From contig NZ_CP015098.1 in the NCBI RefSeq assembly GCF_001611795.1, positions 5,456,001-5,520,000 of the forward strand: a stretch of 64,000 bases of DNA, written 5' to 3'. Source of the stretch: Streptomyces qaidamensis (lineage in GTDB: Bacteria; Actinomycetota; Actinomycetes; Streptomycetales; Streptomycetaceae). Shown here in pieces: positions 49,810 through 59,254 of this stretch. The position numbers and the translations under genes were made by a program. The notes beneath the pieces are model-generated. The model was not told where the DNA came from. It saw only the letters and a program-made list of their open reading frames with translations, and made no database searches. Numbering within the stretch: position 1 is the first letter of the stretch; each line of letters opens with the position of its first letter.

Positions 49810-51018
49810 TCACAACCGATGCGCCGCCCCCGTGGGCGCCGCGCCCCGTGTGTCGAGCAGGAGCTGGGCCTTCACCGACAGGCCCTGGAGGTCGTACGTG
49901 CGGTGCTGCTGGAGCAGGATGGTCAGGTCCGCGTCGGCGGCTGCCTCGTAGAGGGAGTCCGCGCGCGGGACCGGATGGTCGTGGACGCTCCAGGACGGGA
50001 CGTACGGGTCGTGGTAGCTGACCGCCGCACCCAGTTCCCGCAGGCGCAGGGCGATCTCGCGGGCCGGGGTGCCCTGGAGGTCGGCGAGGTCGGGCTTGTA
50101 GGTGACGCCGAGCAGGAGCACGCGGGCGCCCCGGGCCGACTTGCCGTGTTCGTTGAGAAGTGTGGCGGCGCGCTGGACGACGTAGCCCGGCATGCGGTTG
50201 TTGACCTCCTGGGCCAGTTCCACCATGCGCAGGCCGCGGCCGCCGCCGGTGGTCATGTCCTGGGGGACGGAGTGGCCGCCCACTCCGGGGCCCGGGCGGA
50301 AGGCCTGGAAGCCGAAGGGCTTGGTCTCCGCGCAGCGGATGACGTCCCAGAGGTCGACGCCCAGGTCGTTGCAGAGGACGGCCATCTCGTTGACGAGGGC
50401 GATGTTCACGTGCCGGTAGTTGGTCTCCAGCAGCTGCACGGTCTCCGCTTCGCGGGGTCCACGCGCGCGTACCACCTTGTCGGTCAGCCGTGAGTGGAAC
50501 GCGGCGGCCGACTCGGTGCAGGCCGGGGTGAGGCCGCCGATGACCTTGGGGGTGGTGGCGGGCGTGACGTCGCGGTTGCCGGGGTCGACGCGGCTGGGGG
50601 AGTACGCGAGGTGGAAGTCACGGCCGGCGCGCAGGCCGGAGCCCTCTTCGAGAAGCGGACGCAGGAATTCCTCTGTCGTCCCCGGGTACACGGGTGACTC
50701 CAGGATCACCGTGGTGTGGGGGCGCAGATGGGCGGCGAGGGTACGGGCGGCTGCTTCCAGCTGGCTCAGGTCGAGCCCGCCGTCCGCTCCTCGTGGGATC
50801 GGCGCGCAGATGACCGCCGTGCGCACCCGGCCGAGCTCGGCCGGGTCGGTGGTCGGCCGGAAGCCCCCCGAGAGCATCCGGCGCAGTTCGGCGGGGCTGA
50901 GGGAGCCCGCCTCGGGTCCGGTCCGGTAGCCGATGGTGGGGATGCCGGCGGCGACGGCGGCCTGGGCCAGGGGCAGGCCGTACGTGCCGAGTCCGATGAC
51001 GGCGAGATCTGCGGGCAT
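49810..51018 (-). CDS. nucleotide-sugar (UDP-glucose/UDP-ManNAc-type) dehydrogenase, catalytic Cys replaced
   Basis: The 402-residue protein has the UDP-sugar dehydrogenase layout: NAD-binding VIGLGTYGLPLA at the start, the central block LLETNYRHVNIALVNEMAVL, ETKPFGFQAFRPGPGVGG and the C-terminal domain (LLLGVTYKPDLADLQGTPAR). Family enzymes oxidise UDP-sugars twice to uronic acids through a Cys in GGHCxPxD. Here it reads GGHSVPQD, with Ser250, and the conserved Glu of YSPERV is Ser142 (YSPSRV). The enzyme is therefore probably altered or non-catalytic. It converges on the tandem repeat. Confidence 0.85.
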   Translation of the reverse strand: MPADLAVIGLGTYGLPLAQAAVAAGIPTIGYRTGPEAGSLSPAELRRMLSGGFRPTTDPAELGRVRTAVICAPIPRGADGGLDLSQLEAAARTLAAHLRPHTTVILESPVYPGTTEEFLRPLLEEGSGLRAGRDFHLAYSPSRVDPGNRDVTPATTPKVIGGLTPACTESAAAFHSRLTDKVVRARGPREAETVQLLETNYRHVNIALVNEMAVLCNDLGVDLWDVIRCAETKPFGFQAFRPGPGVGGHSVPQDMTTGGGRGLRMVELAQEVNNRMPGYVVQRAATLLNEHGKSARGARVLLLGVTYKPDLADLQGTPAREIALRLRELGAAVSYHDPYVPSWSVHDHPVPRADSLYEAAADADLTILLQQHRTYDLQGLSVKAQLLLDTRGAAPTGAAHRL

Positions 51019-51287
51019 GGCGGCCGTCCTTCCCGATAGCCGAAGTGGGACAGGTGTGCAAGCCCTGTGGACAAGACGGGCGAGCGCAATGTCAGACTAG
51101 GAGTAAATATGACCGATATGCGGCATTGCCTGGCCGAGTTTCGGTGAGTGTTCCGTGAGCGTTGCCCACAGGCTGCGGGCCCGTGGTGGCTGAAGTCGGG
51201 CAACCCGGTCAGAATCTGGGCAGGGGGATACGGACGGGGCCGCACTCGACGGGTGCGGTCAGCGCGACCGATCAGCGGGAGGCAAGC

Positions 51288-52994
51288 GTGAGGACAGCCA
51301 CACTCGGACCGGCGCAGCGCGCCGAGTCACTCGCATCCATGGCCGAGCGCGAGCTGGATGTGCTGGTCGTGGGTGCGGGTGTGGTCGGCGCGGGCACCGC
51401 GCTCGACGCCGTGACCCGGGGTTTGTCCACCGGTCTCGTCGAGGCGCGTGACTGGGCGTCCGGCACTTCCAGCCGGTCCAGCAAACTCATCCACGGCGGC
51501 CTGCGCTATCTGGAGATGCTCGACTTCGCCCTCGTCCGCGAGGCCCTGAAGGAACGCGGCCTGCTGCTGGAGCGGCTCGCCCCGCATCTGGTGAAACCCG
51601 TGCCGTTCCTGTACCCGTTGCAGCACAAGGGCTGGGAGCGGCTGTACGCCGGGTCGGGCGTCGCCATGTACGACGCCATGTCCATGGCGCGCGGGCACGG
51701 CCGGGGCCTGCCGATGCACCGCCACCTGACGCGCTCTCACGCCCTGCGCGTGGCCCCGTGCTTGAAGAAGGACGCCCTGGTCGGGGCGTTGCAGTACTAC
51801 GACGCCCAGATGGACGACGCCCGGTACGTGACGAACCTGGTCCGCACAGCGGTGGCGTACGGCGCGAACGCCGCCAACCGCGCGCGGGTGACGGGCTTCC
51901 TCCGGGAGGGCGAGCGGGTCGTCGGCGCGCGGGTGCAGGACGTCGACGCGGGCGGCGAGTACGAGATCCGCGCCAAGCAGGTGGTCAACGCGACCGGTGT
52001 GTGGACGGACGACACCCAGGCGATGGTCGGGGAGCGCGGTCAGTTCCACGTCCGGGCGTCCAAGGGCATCCACCTGGTCGTGCCGCGCGACCGGATCCAC
52101 TCCACGACCGGCCTGATCCTGCGCACGGAGAAGTCGGTGCTGTTCGTCATCCCCTGGGGCCGGCACTGGATCGTCGGCACCACGGACACCGACTGGGACC
52201 TCGACAAGGCCCACCCCGCCGCGTCCAGTGCGGACATCGACTACCTGCTGGAGCACGTGAACTCGGTGCTCTCGGTGCCGCTCACGAGGGACGACGTCCA
52301 GGGCGTGTACGCGGGCCTGCGGCCGCTGCTCGCCGGCGAGTCGGACGCCACCAGCAAGCTGTCGCGCGAGCACACCGTGGCGCATCCGGTGCCCGGGCTG
52401 GTGGTGGTGGCGGGCGGCAAGTACACGACGTACCGGGTCATGGCCAAGGACGCGGTGGACGCGGCGGTGCACGGGCTCGACATGCGTGTCGCCGAGTGCG
52501 TCACCGAGGACGTGCCGCTGCTGGGTGCCGAGGGCTACCGGGCGCTGTGGAACGCGCGGGCGCGGATCGCCGCCCGGACCGGACTCCACGTGGTGCGGGT
52601 CGAGCACCTGCTGAACCGCTACGGGACGCTGACCGAGGAGCTTCTCGCGCTCATCGCGGAGGACCCGTCGCTGGGCGAGCCCCTGGCCGCGGCCGATGAC
52701 TATCTGCGCGCCGAGATCGTGTACGCGGCCTCCCACGAGGGGGCGCGGCACCTGGACGACGTGCTGACGCGGCGGACGCGCGTCTCGATCGAGACCTTCG
52801 ACCGGGGCGCCCGCAGCGCACGCGACGCCGCCGAGCTGATGGCGCCCGTGCTGGGCTGGGACAAGGGCCAGATCGAGCGCGAGGTCGAGCACTACCAGAA
52901 GCGGGTGGAGGCCGAGCGGGAGTCGCAGCGGCAGCCCGACGACCTGACGGCGGACGCGGCGCGGCTGGGGGCGCCGGACATCGTGCCGTTGTGA
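51288..52994 (+). CDS. glpD: glycerol-3-phosphate dehydrogenase
   Basis: GlpD oxidises glycerol-3-phosphate to dihydroxyacetone phosphate with FAD and feeds electrons to quinones. The 568-residue protein has the FAD motif VLVVGAGVVGAGTALDA near 25, SSRSSKLIHGGLRYLE, WIVGTTDTDW, GLRPLLAG, and VAGGKYTTYRVMAKDAVD, plus the helical C-terminal domain. GTG 51288 follows GGGAGG. No glpK or glpF is adjacent. A 16-bp tandem repeat follows the stop. Confidence 0.95.
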   Translation: MRTATLGPAQRAESLASMAERELDVLVVGAGVVGAGTALDAVTRGLSTGLVEARDWASGTSSRSSKLIHGGLRYLEMLDFALVREALKERGLLLERLAPHLVKPVPFLYPLQHKGWERLYAGSGVAMYDAMSMARGHGRGLPMHRHLTRSHALRVAPCLKKDALVGALQYYDAQMDDARYVTNLVRTAVAYGANAANRARVTGFLREGERVVGARVQDVDAGGEYEIRAKQVVNATGVWTDDTQAMVGERGQFHVRASKGIHLVVPRDRIHSTTGLILRTEKSVLFVIPWGRHWIVGTTDTDWDLDKAHPAASSADIDYLLEHVNSVLSVPLTRDDVQGVYAGLRPLLAGESDATSKLSREHTVAHPVPGLVVVAGGKYTTYRVMAKDAVDAAVHGLDMRVAECVTEDVPLLGAEGYRALWNARARIAARTGLHVVRVEHLLNRYGTLTEELLALIAEDPSLGEPLAAADDYLRAEIVYAASHEGARHLDDVLTRRTRVSIETFDRGARSARDAAELMAPVLGWDKGQIEREVEHYQKRVEAERESQRQPDDLTADAARLGAPDIVPL

Positions 52995-52996
52995 TT

Positions 52997-53074
52997 CTGC
53001 CGGGCCGCGGTCCTGCCGGGCCGCGGTCCTGCCGGGCCGCGGTCCTGCTGGGTCGTTGTCCTGTCAGGCCGTTC
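52997..53074. repeat. 16-bp tandem repeat after glpD
   Basis: CTGCCGGGCCGCGGTC occurs three times exactly (52997-53012, 53013-53028, 53029-53044), then two decaying copies. It begins directly after the glpD stop and fills the gap to the convergent serine hydrolase gene. It looks like a minisatellite. Confidence 0.85.
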
Positions 53075-53131
53075 CGGACATCACCCGAACGAGTGTCGGG
53101 AGTCGGGATCTCCGTTCGGAACCGGGTCGTT

Positions 53132-54175
53132 CTACGAGGTGCGGGGGCAGAACTCGGCAGTGAGCAAGGCCGGTTCGAGACCGGGATCTGCGATCGCGTC
53201 CGTGTTCACGCGGAAGGTGAGGACACGCCGGCCGTCGACGGTGGCTGCGGTGCGCACGTAGCTGCCGGATATGTGCCCGTTGTGCCCCCACACCGTCGTG
53301 CCGCACGGCAGTTTCTCGGGAAACAGCCCCATGCCGTACGCGCCGTGTGCGGCACGGGTGTCGAGCATCTCGCGCAGCCAGTGCGGGGGCAGCAGCCGGC
53401 CGCCGAGCAAGGCCGCGTAGAAGCGGTCCAGGTCGGCGAGTGTGGTCACCAACTCGCCCGCGGCTCCGGCCACCCGCGGGTCGAGTTCGGTGACGTCGGT
53501 TCCGTCGGCGGCGTAGGCGCGGCCGTGCGGAGAGGGCAGCGAGGAGCGGGATCCGGGGAAGGAGGTGCCCGTCAGGCGCAGGGGGGTGATGATGCGGCGC
53601 TCGGCTTCGGCGGCGTACGAGTGGCCGGTGACCTGCTGGATGACCATGCCCAGCAGGACGTAGTTGGTGTTCGAGTAGGCGAAGCGGCCGCGTTCGGCCG
53701 GGGGGTGGGTGAGAGCGATGTTCAGTGCCTGACGGGGTGTGACGGGCGCGGTTCCGTGGGTGTCGGTGGTGAAGTCGTGCAGTCCGCTGGTGTGGGTGAG
53801 CAGGGAGTGCAGGGTCAGCGCGCGGCCGTCGTTGCCTGCTCCTCGTACCAGACCCGGCAGGTGCTGCTCCACCGTGTCGGACAGCGACAGCCGGTGCTCG
53901 GCGGCCAGTTGCAGCACGACCGTCGCGATGAACGTCTTCGTGATGCTTCCGGCGCGGAAGTGGTCCGGCCGGGCGATTCCCGGCCCGGTGCCGGCATAGC
54001 GGGTCGTGGTGCCCTCCCGGGCCAGCAGGGCCGCGGCCGGGGCCCCGCCCTGGGTCACCAGCAGCGGTAGGACCGCGTCGGTGGGCGGCATCGAGAGGGC
54101 GGAGGAGTCCGCCGGCGGCAGACCGAACAGGGCGGCGGCCACCGGCAGTGCCAGCAATGTCCGAAACGGCGGCAT
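53132..54175 (-). CDS. secreted serine hydrolase, beta-lactamase / D,D-carboxypeptidase type
   Basis: The 347-residue protein has an N-terminal signal peptide (RTLLALPVAAALFGLPPADS) and the class C beta-lactamase/PBP-like motifs: SITKTF (catalytic Ser and Lys, near 77), YSNTNY (Tyr, near 165), and WGHNGHISG (the KTG-equivalent HxG, near 303). It probably hydrolyses wall peptides or esters outside the cell; resistance activity is not implied. ATG 54175 has GGGAGGAG upstream. It is divergent from the first kinase gene and converges with glpD. Confidence 0.92.
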   Translation of the reverse strand: MPPFRTLLALPVAAALFGLPPADSSALSMPPTDAVLPLLVTQGGAPAAALLAREGTTTRYAGTGPGIARPDHFRAGSITKTFIATVVLQLAAEHRLSLSDTVEQHLPGLVRGAGNDGRALTLHSLLTHTSGLHDFTTDTHGTAPVTPRQALNIALTHPPAERGRFAYSNTNYVLLGMVIQQVTGHSYAAEAERRIITPLRLTGTSFPGSRSSLPSPHGRAYAADGTDVTELDPRVAGAAGELVTTLADLDRFYAALLGGRLLPPHWLREMLDTRAAHGAYGMGLFPEKLPCGTTVWGHNGHISGSYVRTAATVDGRRVLTFRVNTDAIADPGLEPALLTAEFCPRTS

Positions 54176-54346
54176 GCGGGCTCCTCCCTGATCAGGGCCC
54201 ATCTTGCAAGGCCGCGCGGGGCGGGCCGCACCCGGGTTGCCGGGAGGTGGGCCCGCGGGTGCCCGCCAGGGGGCCCCTGGGCGCCGGGCACTTGTCGGGT
54301 GAGAGACAATGGAGGCTCTGTCAGGGCGGGTTGTATGAGGGGACGC

Positions 54347-56410
54347 ATGTCGGAGGCGGAGCGGGCGGGCACATCTCGTCAGGACACTCGTCAGGACAAC
54401 AGGGAGCGTCTCCTCGCGGGGCGTTACCGGCTGGGCAACGTACTCGGCCGGGGAGGCATGGGCACGGTGTGGCGGGCCCAGGACGAGACCCTCGGGCGGA
54501 CGGTCGCCGTCAAGGAGCTGCGGTTCCCGTCGAACATCGACGAGGAGGAGAAGCGGCGGCTGATCACGCGGACGCTGCGCGAGGCCAAGGCGATCGCGCG
54601 GATCCGCAACAACAGCGCCGTGACGGTCTTCGACGTCGTCCAGGAGGACGACCGGCCCTGGATCGTGATGGAGCTCGTCGAGGGCAAGTCGCTCGCCGAG
54701 GTCATCCGGGAGGACGGCCTCCTCGAACCGAAGCGCGCCGCCGAGGTCGGGCTCGCCGTCCTCGACGTGCTGCGGTCCGCCCACCGCGAGGGCATCCTGC
54801 ACCGCGACGTGAAGCCGTCGAACGTGCTGATCGCCGAGGACGGCCGGGTCGTGCTCACCGACTTCGGCATCGCCCAGGTCGAGGGCGACCCGTCCATCAC
54901 CTCGACCGGCATGCTCGTCGGCGCGCCCTCCTACATCTCCCCGGAGCGGGCGCGCGGGCACAAGCCGGGCCCGGCGGCCGACCTGTGGTCGCTCGGCGGG
55001 CTGCTGTACGCGGCGGTGGAGGGCGCGCCGCCGTACGACAAGGGGTCGGCCATAGCGACCCTCACGGCCGTGATGACCGAGCCGCTGGAGGAGCCGAAGA
55101 ACGCGGGTCCGCTGACGGACGTCATCCACGGGCTGCTCACGAAGGACCCCGCACAGCGGCTGGACGACGCGGGCGCCCGGGCGATGCTGAACTCGATTCT
55201 GCGCGCGCCCGAGACGGCCGAGCGGGAACCGTTGGACGCGACGAAGGTCGTGCCGCTGCCGGCGCAGCCGGACCGGTCCTCGGGCAAGGGCGCTTCGCCC
55301 GGCTCCGGGAGCAAGCGGGGCGAGGAGCCCGGGGAGCGGTTGCGCGGGGCGCTGCGTTCCGTGCGCAGGGCCACCGGGGGGACGGCTGCCGCGGGATCGG
55401 CCGCCAGTGGCACAGCAGGGGGCGAGTCCGGGGCCGCCAAGGGTTCTTCCCCGGCGGCAGGCACGGCCTCCCTGGAATCGGACAGCGGTGCGGGCCGGGG
55501 CGGGGCCGCGGATGGGGCCGGGACGCAGTCGGGCTCGGCGGCCGGTGCCGTTGCCGGTGCGCGGAGTGGGCCGGAGGCGAAGACGGCGTCCGGGGGACGG
55601 AGTTCGGGGTGGCCCGTCGTGCCGCCGCCGGACCTGCCGCCGCGGCCCGTGCCCCGGGCGCCGCTCACCGACGTGGTGCCGCGGCGGACCCTGATGATCA
55701 TCGCGCTGGTCGTGGTGCTGGCCGTGATCGGCACCGTGCTCGCGATCGTGCTCAGCGGTGACGGCAAGGACGCGCAGGGTGCCTCCGGCGAGGGCGGTGG
55801 GAAGGCCGTCGCGACGGCGTCGAGCAGCGGTGACACCAAAGGCGACGACGCCGACGGCACTCGCACGGACAGCGGGGAGACCCAGCCCGCCCCGTCCGGG
55901 CCCGCCTCGGACAGCACGCCGAGCGGCGGGGCGAACGGTTCCTCGGGCGAGGGCGGCACCGGCGATGGGAAGGGCACCGCGGCGCAGTCGACTCACCAGG
56001 GCGACCAGGGGTACTCGATCGGCCTGCCGAAGGGGTGGAAGTACCGGTCCACGGGCGTGGCGGGCGACCGCTTCACCGGGCCCGACGGGCAGAAGCTGCT
56101 CATCGCCTGGACGTCCACGCCCAAGGGCGACCCGGTGGCGGACTGGAAGAACCAGGAACGCTTCATGGTGCGCGCGCAGTACAGCAAGATCCGCATAGAG
56201 AAGGTGGACTACCGCGGCTGGAACACGGCCGACTGGGAGTTCACCTACACGGACGGCGGCACCAAGTACCGGACGATCGACCGGGGTTTCGTGGTCGACG
56301 ACCGGCAGGGGTACGCGCTGATGTACACGGCGAAGGCGGCCGGCTGGGGCGACGCGTCGCGCAAGGAGACCTGGCGGACGCTGACGAAGACCTTCGAACC
56401 CAAGTCCTGA
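54347..56410 (+). CDS. receptor-type Ser/Thr protein kinase 1
   Basis: The 687-residue kinase has a full catalytic domain at about 27-285: P-loop GRGGMGTVW, Lys56 in VAVKEL, HRDVKPSN with Asp154, DFGIAQ and APE-like SPERA. An Ala/Gly/Ser linker follows, then one membrane helix near 447-470 (LMIIALVVVLAVIGTVLAIV), a second low-complexity linker and an extracellular domain of about 140 residues (YSIGLPKGWKYRST to the end) that recurs in three later genes. ATG 54347 follows AGGGG; ATG 54335 is the alternative. It heads the kinase array. Confidence 0.93.
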   Translation: MSEAERAGTSRQDTRQDNRERLLAGRYRLGNVLGRGGMGTVWRAQDETLGRTVAVKELRFPSNIDEEEKRRLITRTLREAKAIARIRNNSAVTVFDVVQEDDRPWIVMELVEGKSLAEVIREDGLLEPKRAAEVGLAVLDVLRSAHREGILHRDVKPSNVLIAEDGRVVLTDFGIAQVEGDPSITSTGMLVGAPSYISPERARGHKPGPAADLWSLGGLLYAAVEGAPPYDKGSAIATLTAVMTEPLEEPKNAGPLTDVIHGLLTKDPAQRLDDAGARAMLNSILRAPETAEREPLDATKVVPLPAQPDRSSGKGASPGSGSKRGEEPGERLRGALRSVRRATGGTAAAGSAASGTAGGESGAAKGSSPAAGTASLESDSGAGRGGAADGAGTQSGSAAGAVAGARSGPEAKTASGGRSSGWPVVPPPDLPPRPVPRAPLTDVVPRRTLMIIALVVVLAVIGTVLAIVLSGDGKDAQGASGEGGGKAVATASSSGDTKGDDADGTRTDSGETQPAPSGPASDSTPSGGANGSSGEGGTGDGKGTAAQSTHQGDQGYSIGLPKGWKYRSTGVAGDRFTGPDGQKLLIAWTSTPKGDPVADWKNQERFMVRAQYSKIRIEKVDYRGWNTADWEFTYTDGGTKYRTIDRGFVVDDRQGYALMYTAKAAGWGDASRKETWRTLTKTFEPKS

Positions 56411-56563
56411 GCATGAGGCGCCCCGGGTTTGGGGAGTGAGATCTGGCATCCCCGCATTGCGGGTTGCCTGCGGCACGTATCGTAAATGTTTGCGGACCGT
56501 GCGCAGCCGAAACGGACCGTGGGGCGAACGGATGTGACCGAACGGGCTGCCGGGGGAGGCAAC

Positions 56564-59074
56564 GTGGACGACTACGCGGGCCGGGTACTCGCCGACCGCT
56601 ACCGCCTGCCGCTGCCGCCGTCCGACGAGTACGAACTCACCGAGACCCGGGCCTTCGACACCTACAGCGGACAGGAAGTCCTGGTCCGTCAGGTGCCGTT
56701 GCCCGAGGTGGTCGAGGCGGAGGTCCTCGACGCGGAGGGGCTGCCCGACGGTTTCACGGCGCGTGACGGTGGTGCGCGGCGTTCCGGCGCCCGCGCGGGC
56801 ACCCGACGGCCCACGGATCCGGTGGTGCGGCGCGCGGTCGAGGCCGCGCAGGCCGCGGCGGCCATTCCCGACCACCCCCGGCTCGACCAAGTCTTCGACG
56901 TGTTCGCCGAGGGCGGCTCGCTGTGGATCGTCAGCGAGCTGGTGGCCGCGCGCCCGCTGGCGGCGCTGCTCGCCGAGAAGCCGCTGACGCCCTACCGGGC
57001 GGCCGAGGTGGCCTCGGACGTCCTGATGGCCCTGCGGGTGCTGCACGCGCACGGCTGGGTGCACCGGAACATCACCGCGCGGACGGTGCTCGTCTGCGAC
57101 GACGGCCGGGTGATGCTGACCGGGCTGGCGGTGGGCGCGGCGGAAGAGGCCTTGTGCGGGTACGACCCGGTTCCGGAACCGCCCTTCGAGGAGTCCGGGC
57201 AGCGGCCGGGACACGAGGGCGGCCCAGGGCCGGTCAACGGCGCGGGCGGTCCCGGGCCGGCCGGTGGCATCGGTGGCGCGGGTGACCCCGAGGCCGCGCG
57301 GCGCGCCGCCATAGAGGCCCGGGAGGCCAGGGGACTGCCCTCGGCAGGGGGCGAGACCACGGGTGGCGGACCGGTCGTACCGGCGCGCGGACCGGTGGAG
57401 GAGAGCGGGGATCCCCGGGCGGCGCGTGCCGGGGCGATCGCGGCCTACCGGGCCGGTACCCGGGCTGCCGCACGGGTTCAGGAGGCGCAGCAGGGCGGGC
57501 GGGCGGCCCTGCCCGGAGCCCGTCCAGCACCGGACGACGGGACCGCGCCCTACGGCAACGGGTCGGCGCAGTCCCCGTACATCCCCGGGCAGGGCACCGC
57601 CCCCGGGGCCGTAGCGCCCGGGCGGATCGCAGACCCCTACGGCGTGGGCGGAAACCCACGGACCACGGCATGGCACGGCGCCACGCCCCGAGGCACCACC
57701 GGCGGCGCGCCGGTGACGCAGAGCCGGGAGCAGGCGGCGCTCCCCCCGGCCCCGGACCCCGCGGCCCACGGCGAGTCCACCCGCTGGGACGACCTGGTCG
57801 CCGACTCACCGGCCCCCCGGCGTGGTCCGGCCACGGCGCTGGCCGCCGAGCGGGCGCGACAGGCGAGGATGGCCGTGGTCGGGCCCGTCACGGAACGCTG
57901 GGCGCCGGAGCAGGCCGGCCCCGTGCACGAGAACTGGCAGCTGGCCGCACCGATCGGCCCCGCGACCGACCTGTGGGCGCTCGGCGCCCTGCTCTTCAGG
58001 GCCGTGCAGGGGCACGCGCCCTACCCGGAGGAGTCCACGGCCGAGCTGGTGCAGATGGTGTGCGCGGAACCGCCCGCGTACGCCGAGGAGTGCGGGCCGC
58101 TGCGGCCGGTCGTGGAGTCGCTGCTGCGGCAGGACCCCACCGAGCGCCTCGACTTCGAGGAAGTACGCGGCTGGCTGCGCTCGCTGGTGCGCTCGGCGCC
58201 CGAGCCGGAGGCCGGGGTGCACGTCGTCCCGGCGCCGCCCGTCGACGCCCGCCGGCTGCCCGTCGTACGGCGCCGGGGCGAGCTCGTACGCAGGCGGAAG
58301 GCCGGGCTGCCCGCACATCACGGGCGGCACAAACGGGCCCGGAAGGAGTCCGGTTCGCCGCACCGCCTCGGCCGCACCCTGCTCGTGCTGGTCCTGCTCG
58401 CGATGGCCGCGGCGATCGCCTACGCCATGCTCTTCATGCCCAAGTCGGGAGCCGAGGGCGCGGGCGGCGCGGACCGCACCGGTGCCGCCGGTGAGGTCAG
58501 CCGGGCGCCCGAGCCGGACGCCAGCGGCGAGCCCCGGCCCGACCAGACGTCTCCCGAGCCGGAGAAGAGCCCCAAGTCGTCGGCCGGTACCACCGAGACG
58601 CAGACCACCGGCCCGGACGTCGCCGACGGCTTCACCCTGCGCAAGGACTCTGCGGGCTTCCAGGTCGCCGTCGCCAAGGGCTGGGACCGCACCCCACGGA
58701 GCGGCACAGGACAGGTCGTCTACTCCAAGGGCGACTTCGAACTCATCGTCGTGGCGGGCCGGGACAGCGCGTCGGAGTACGGCGACGACCCGATGGCCTA
58801 CCAGCGGGAGAGGGAGCGCGAGCTGCAGCCGTACCGCGACTCCAGCTGGGCCACCTCCACCGGGCTGAAGACGATCGAGGTGGGCGGACGGACCATGGCC
58901 GAGGGCCAGTTCACCTGGGCCGGCGGGAACGGGGGCGAACTGTACGTCCGCAACCTCGCGATGCTGGTCGACGGGCGCTACCACGTGGTCCAGGTGCGCG
59001 GCCCGGAGTCCGAACGGGACGAGGTGACGCGGCTGTACGAGCAGGCGGCTGCCACGTACAAGGTGACGGGGTGA
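56564..59074 (+). CDS. receptor-type pseudokinase
   Basis: The 836-residue protein has the kinase fold order but not its catalytic residues. There is no glycine loop, the VAIK Lys is Arg (VLVRQV), HRD is HRN (Asn169 in VHRNITARTVL), and DFG is Thr186-Gly-Leu. A disordered insert of about 280 residues interrupts the fold; kinase-like sequence resumes at AAPIGPATDLWALGALLF. A membrane helix follows near 605-625 (LLVLVLLAMAAAIAYAMLF), then an extracellular domain like that of its neighbours (SAGFQVAVAKGWDRTP). GTG 56564 was chosen for its GGGGGAGG site; ATG 56486 gives 26 more residues. It is probably a scaffold or sensor. Confidence 0.88.
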   Translation: MDDYAGRVLADRYRLPLPPSDEYELTETRAFDTYSGQEVLVRQVPLPEVVEAEVLDAEGLPDGFTARDGGARRSGARAGTRRPTDPVVRRAVEAAQAAAAIPDHPRLDQVFDVFAEGGSLWIVSELVAARPLAALLAEKPLTPYRAAEVASDVLMALRVLHAHGWVHRNITARTVLVCDDGRVMLTGLAVGAAEEALCGYDPVPEPPFEESGQRPGHEGGPGPVNGAGGPGPAGGIGGAGDPEAARRAAIEAREARGLPSAGGETTGGGPVVPARGPVEESGDPRAARAGAIAAYRAGTRAAARVQEAQQGGRAALPGARPAPDDGTAPYGNGSAQSPYIPGQGTAPGAVAPGRIADPYGVGGNPRTTAWHGATPRGTTGGAPVTQSREQAALPPAPDPAAHGESTRWDDLVADSPAPRRGPATALAAERARQARMAVVGPVTERWAPEQAGPVHENWQLAAPIGPATDLWALGALLFRAVQGHAPYPEESTAELVQMVCAEPPAYAEECGPLRPVVESLLRQDPTERLDFEEVRGWLRSLVRSAPEPEAGVHVVPAPPVDARRLPVVRRRGELVRRRKAGLPAHHGRHKRARKESGSPHRLGRTLLVLVLLAMAAAIAYAMLFMPKSGAEGAGGADRTGAAGEVSRAPEPDASGEPRPDQTSPEPEKSPKSSAGTTETQTTGPDVADGFTLRKDSAGFQVAVAKGWDRTPRSGTGQVVYSKGDFELIVVAGRDSASEYGDDPMAYQRERERELQPYRDSSWATSTGLKTIEVGGRTMAEGQFTWAGGNGGELYVRNLAMLVDGRYHVVQVRGPESERDEVTRLYEQAAATYKVTG

Positions 59075-59254
59075 CCACCCGCAGGACGACGGGGTGAGCG
59101 AGCGGCGCGCCGCCTGTACGCCACGTTCACCCTCTGGTTCCCTCCCGTCCCGGCAGTCGACAACCGTCACAGTGCGGTCACCGTGGTACCCCGCTTGTTC
59201 CCAGGGCGAGGGCGGGTCCTTACGCTGACCCTGTCAAGACCATTGCGGGGCAAC

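Noticed and set aside
53132..57769. A 1545-codon minus-strand frame
   Set aside because: The real gene begins at 54175 with a signal peptide; the remainder is antisense to the kinases.
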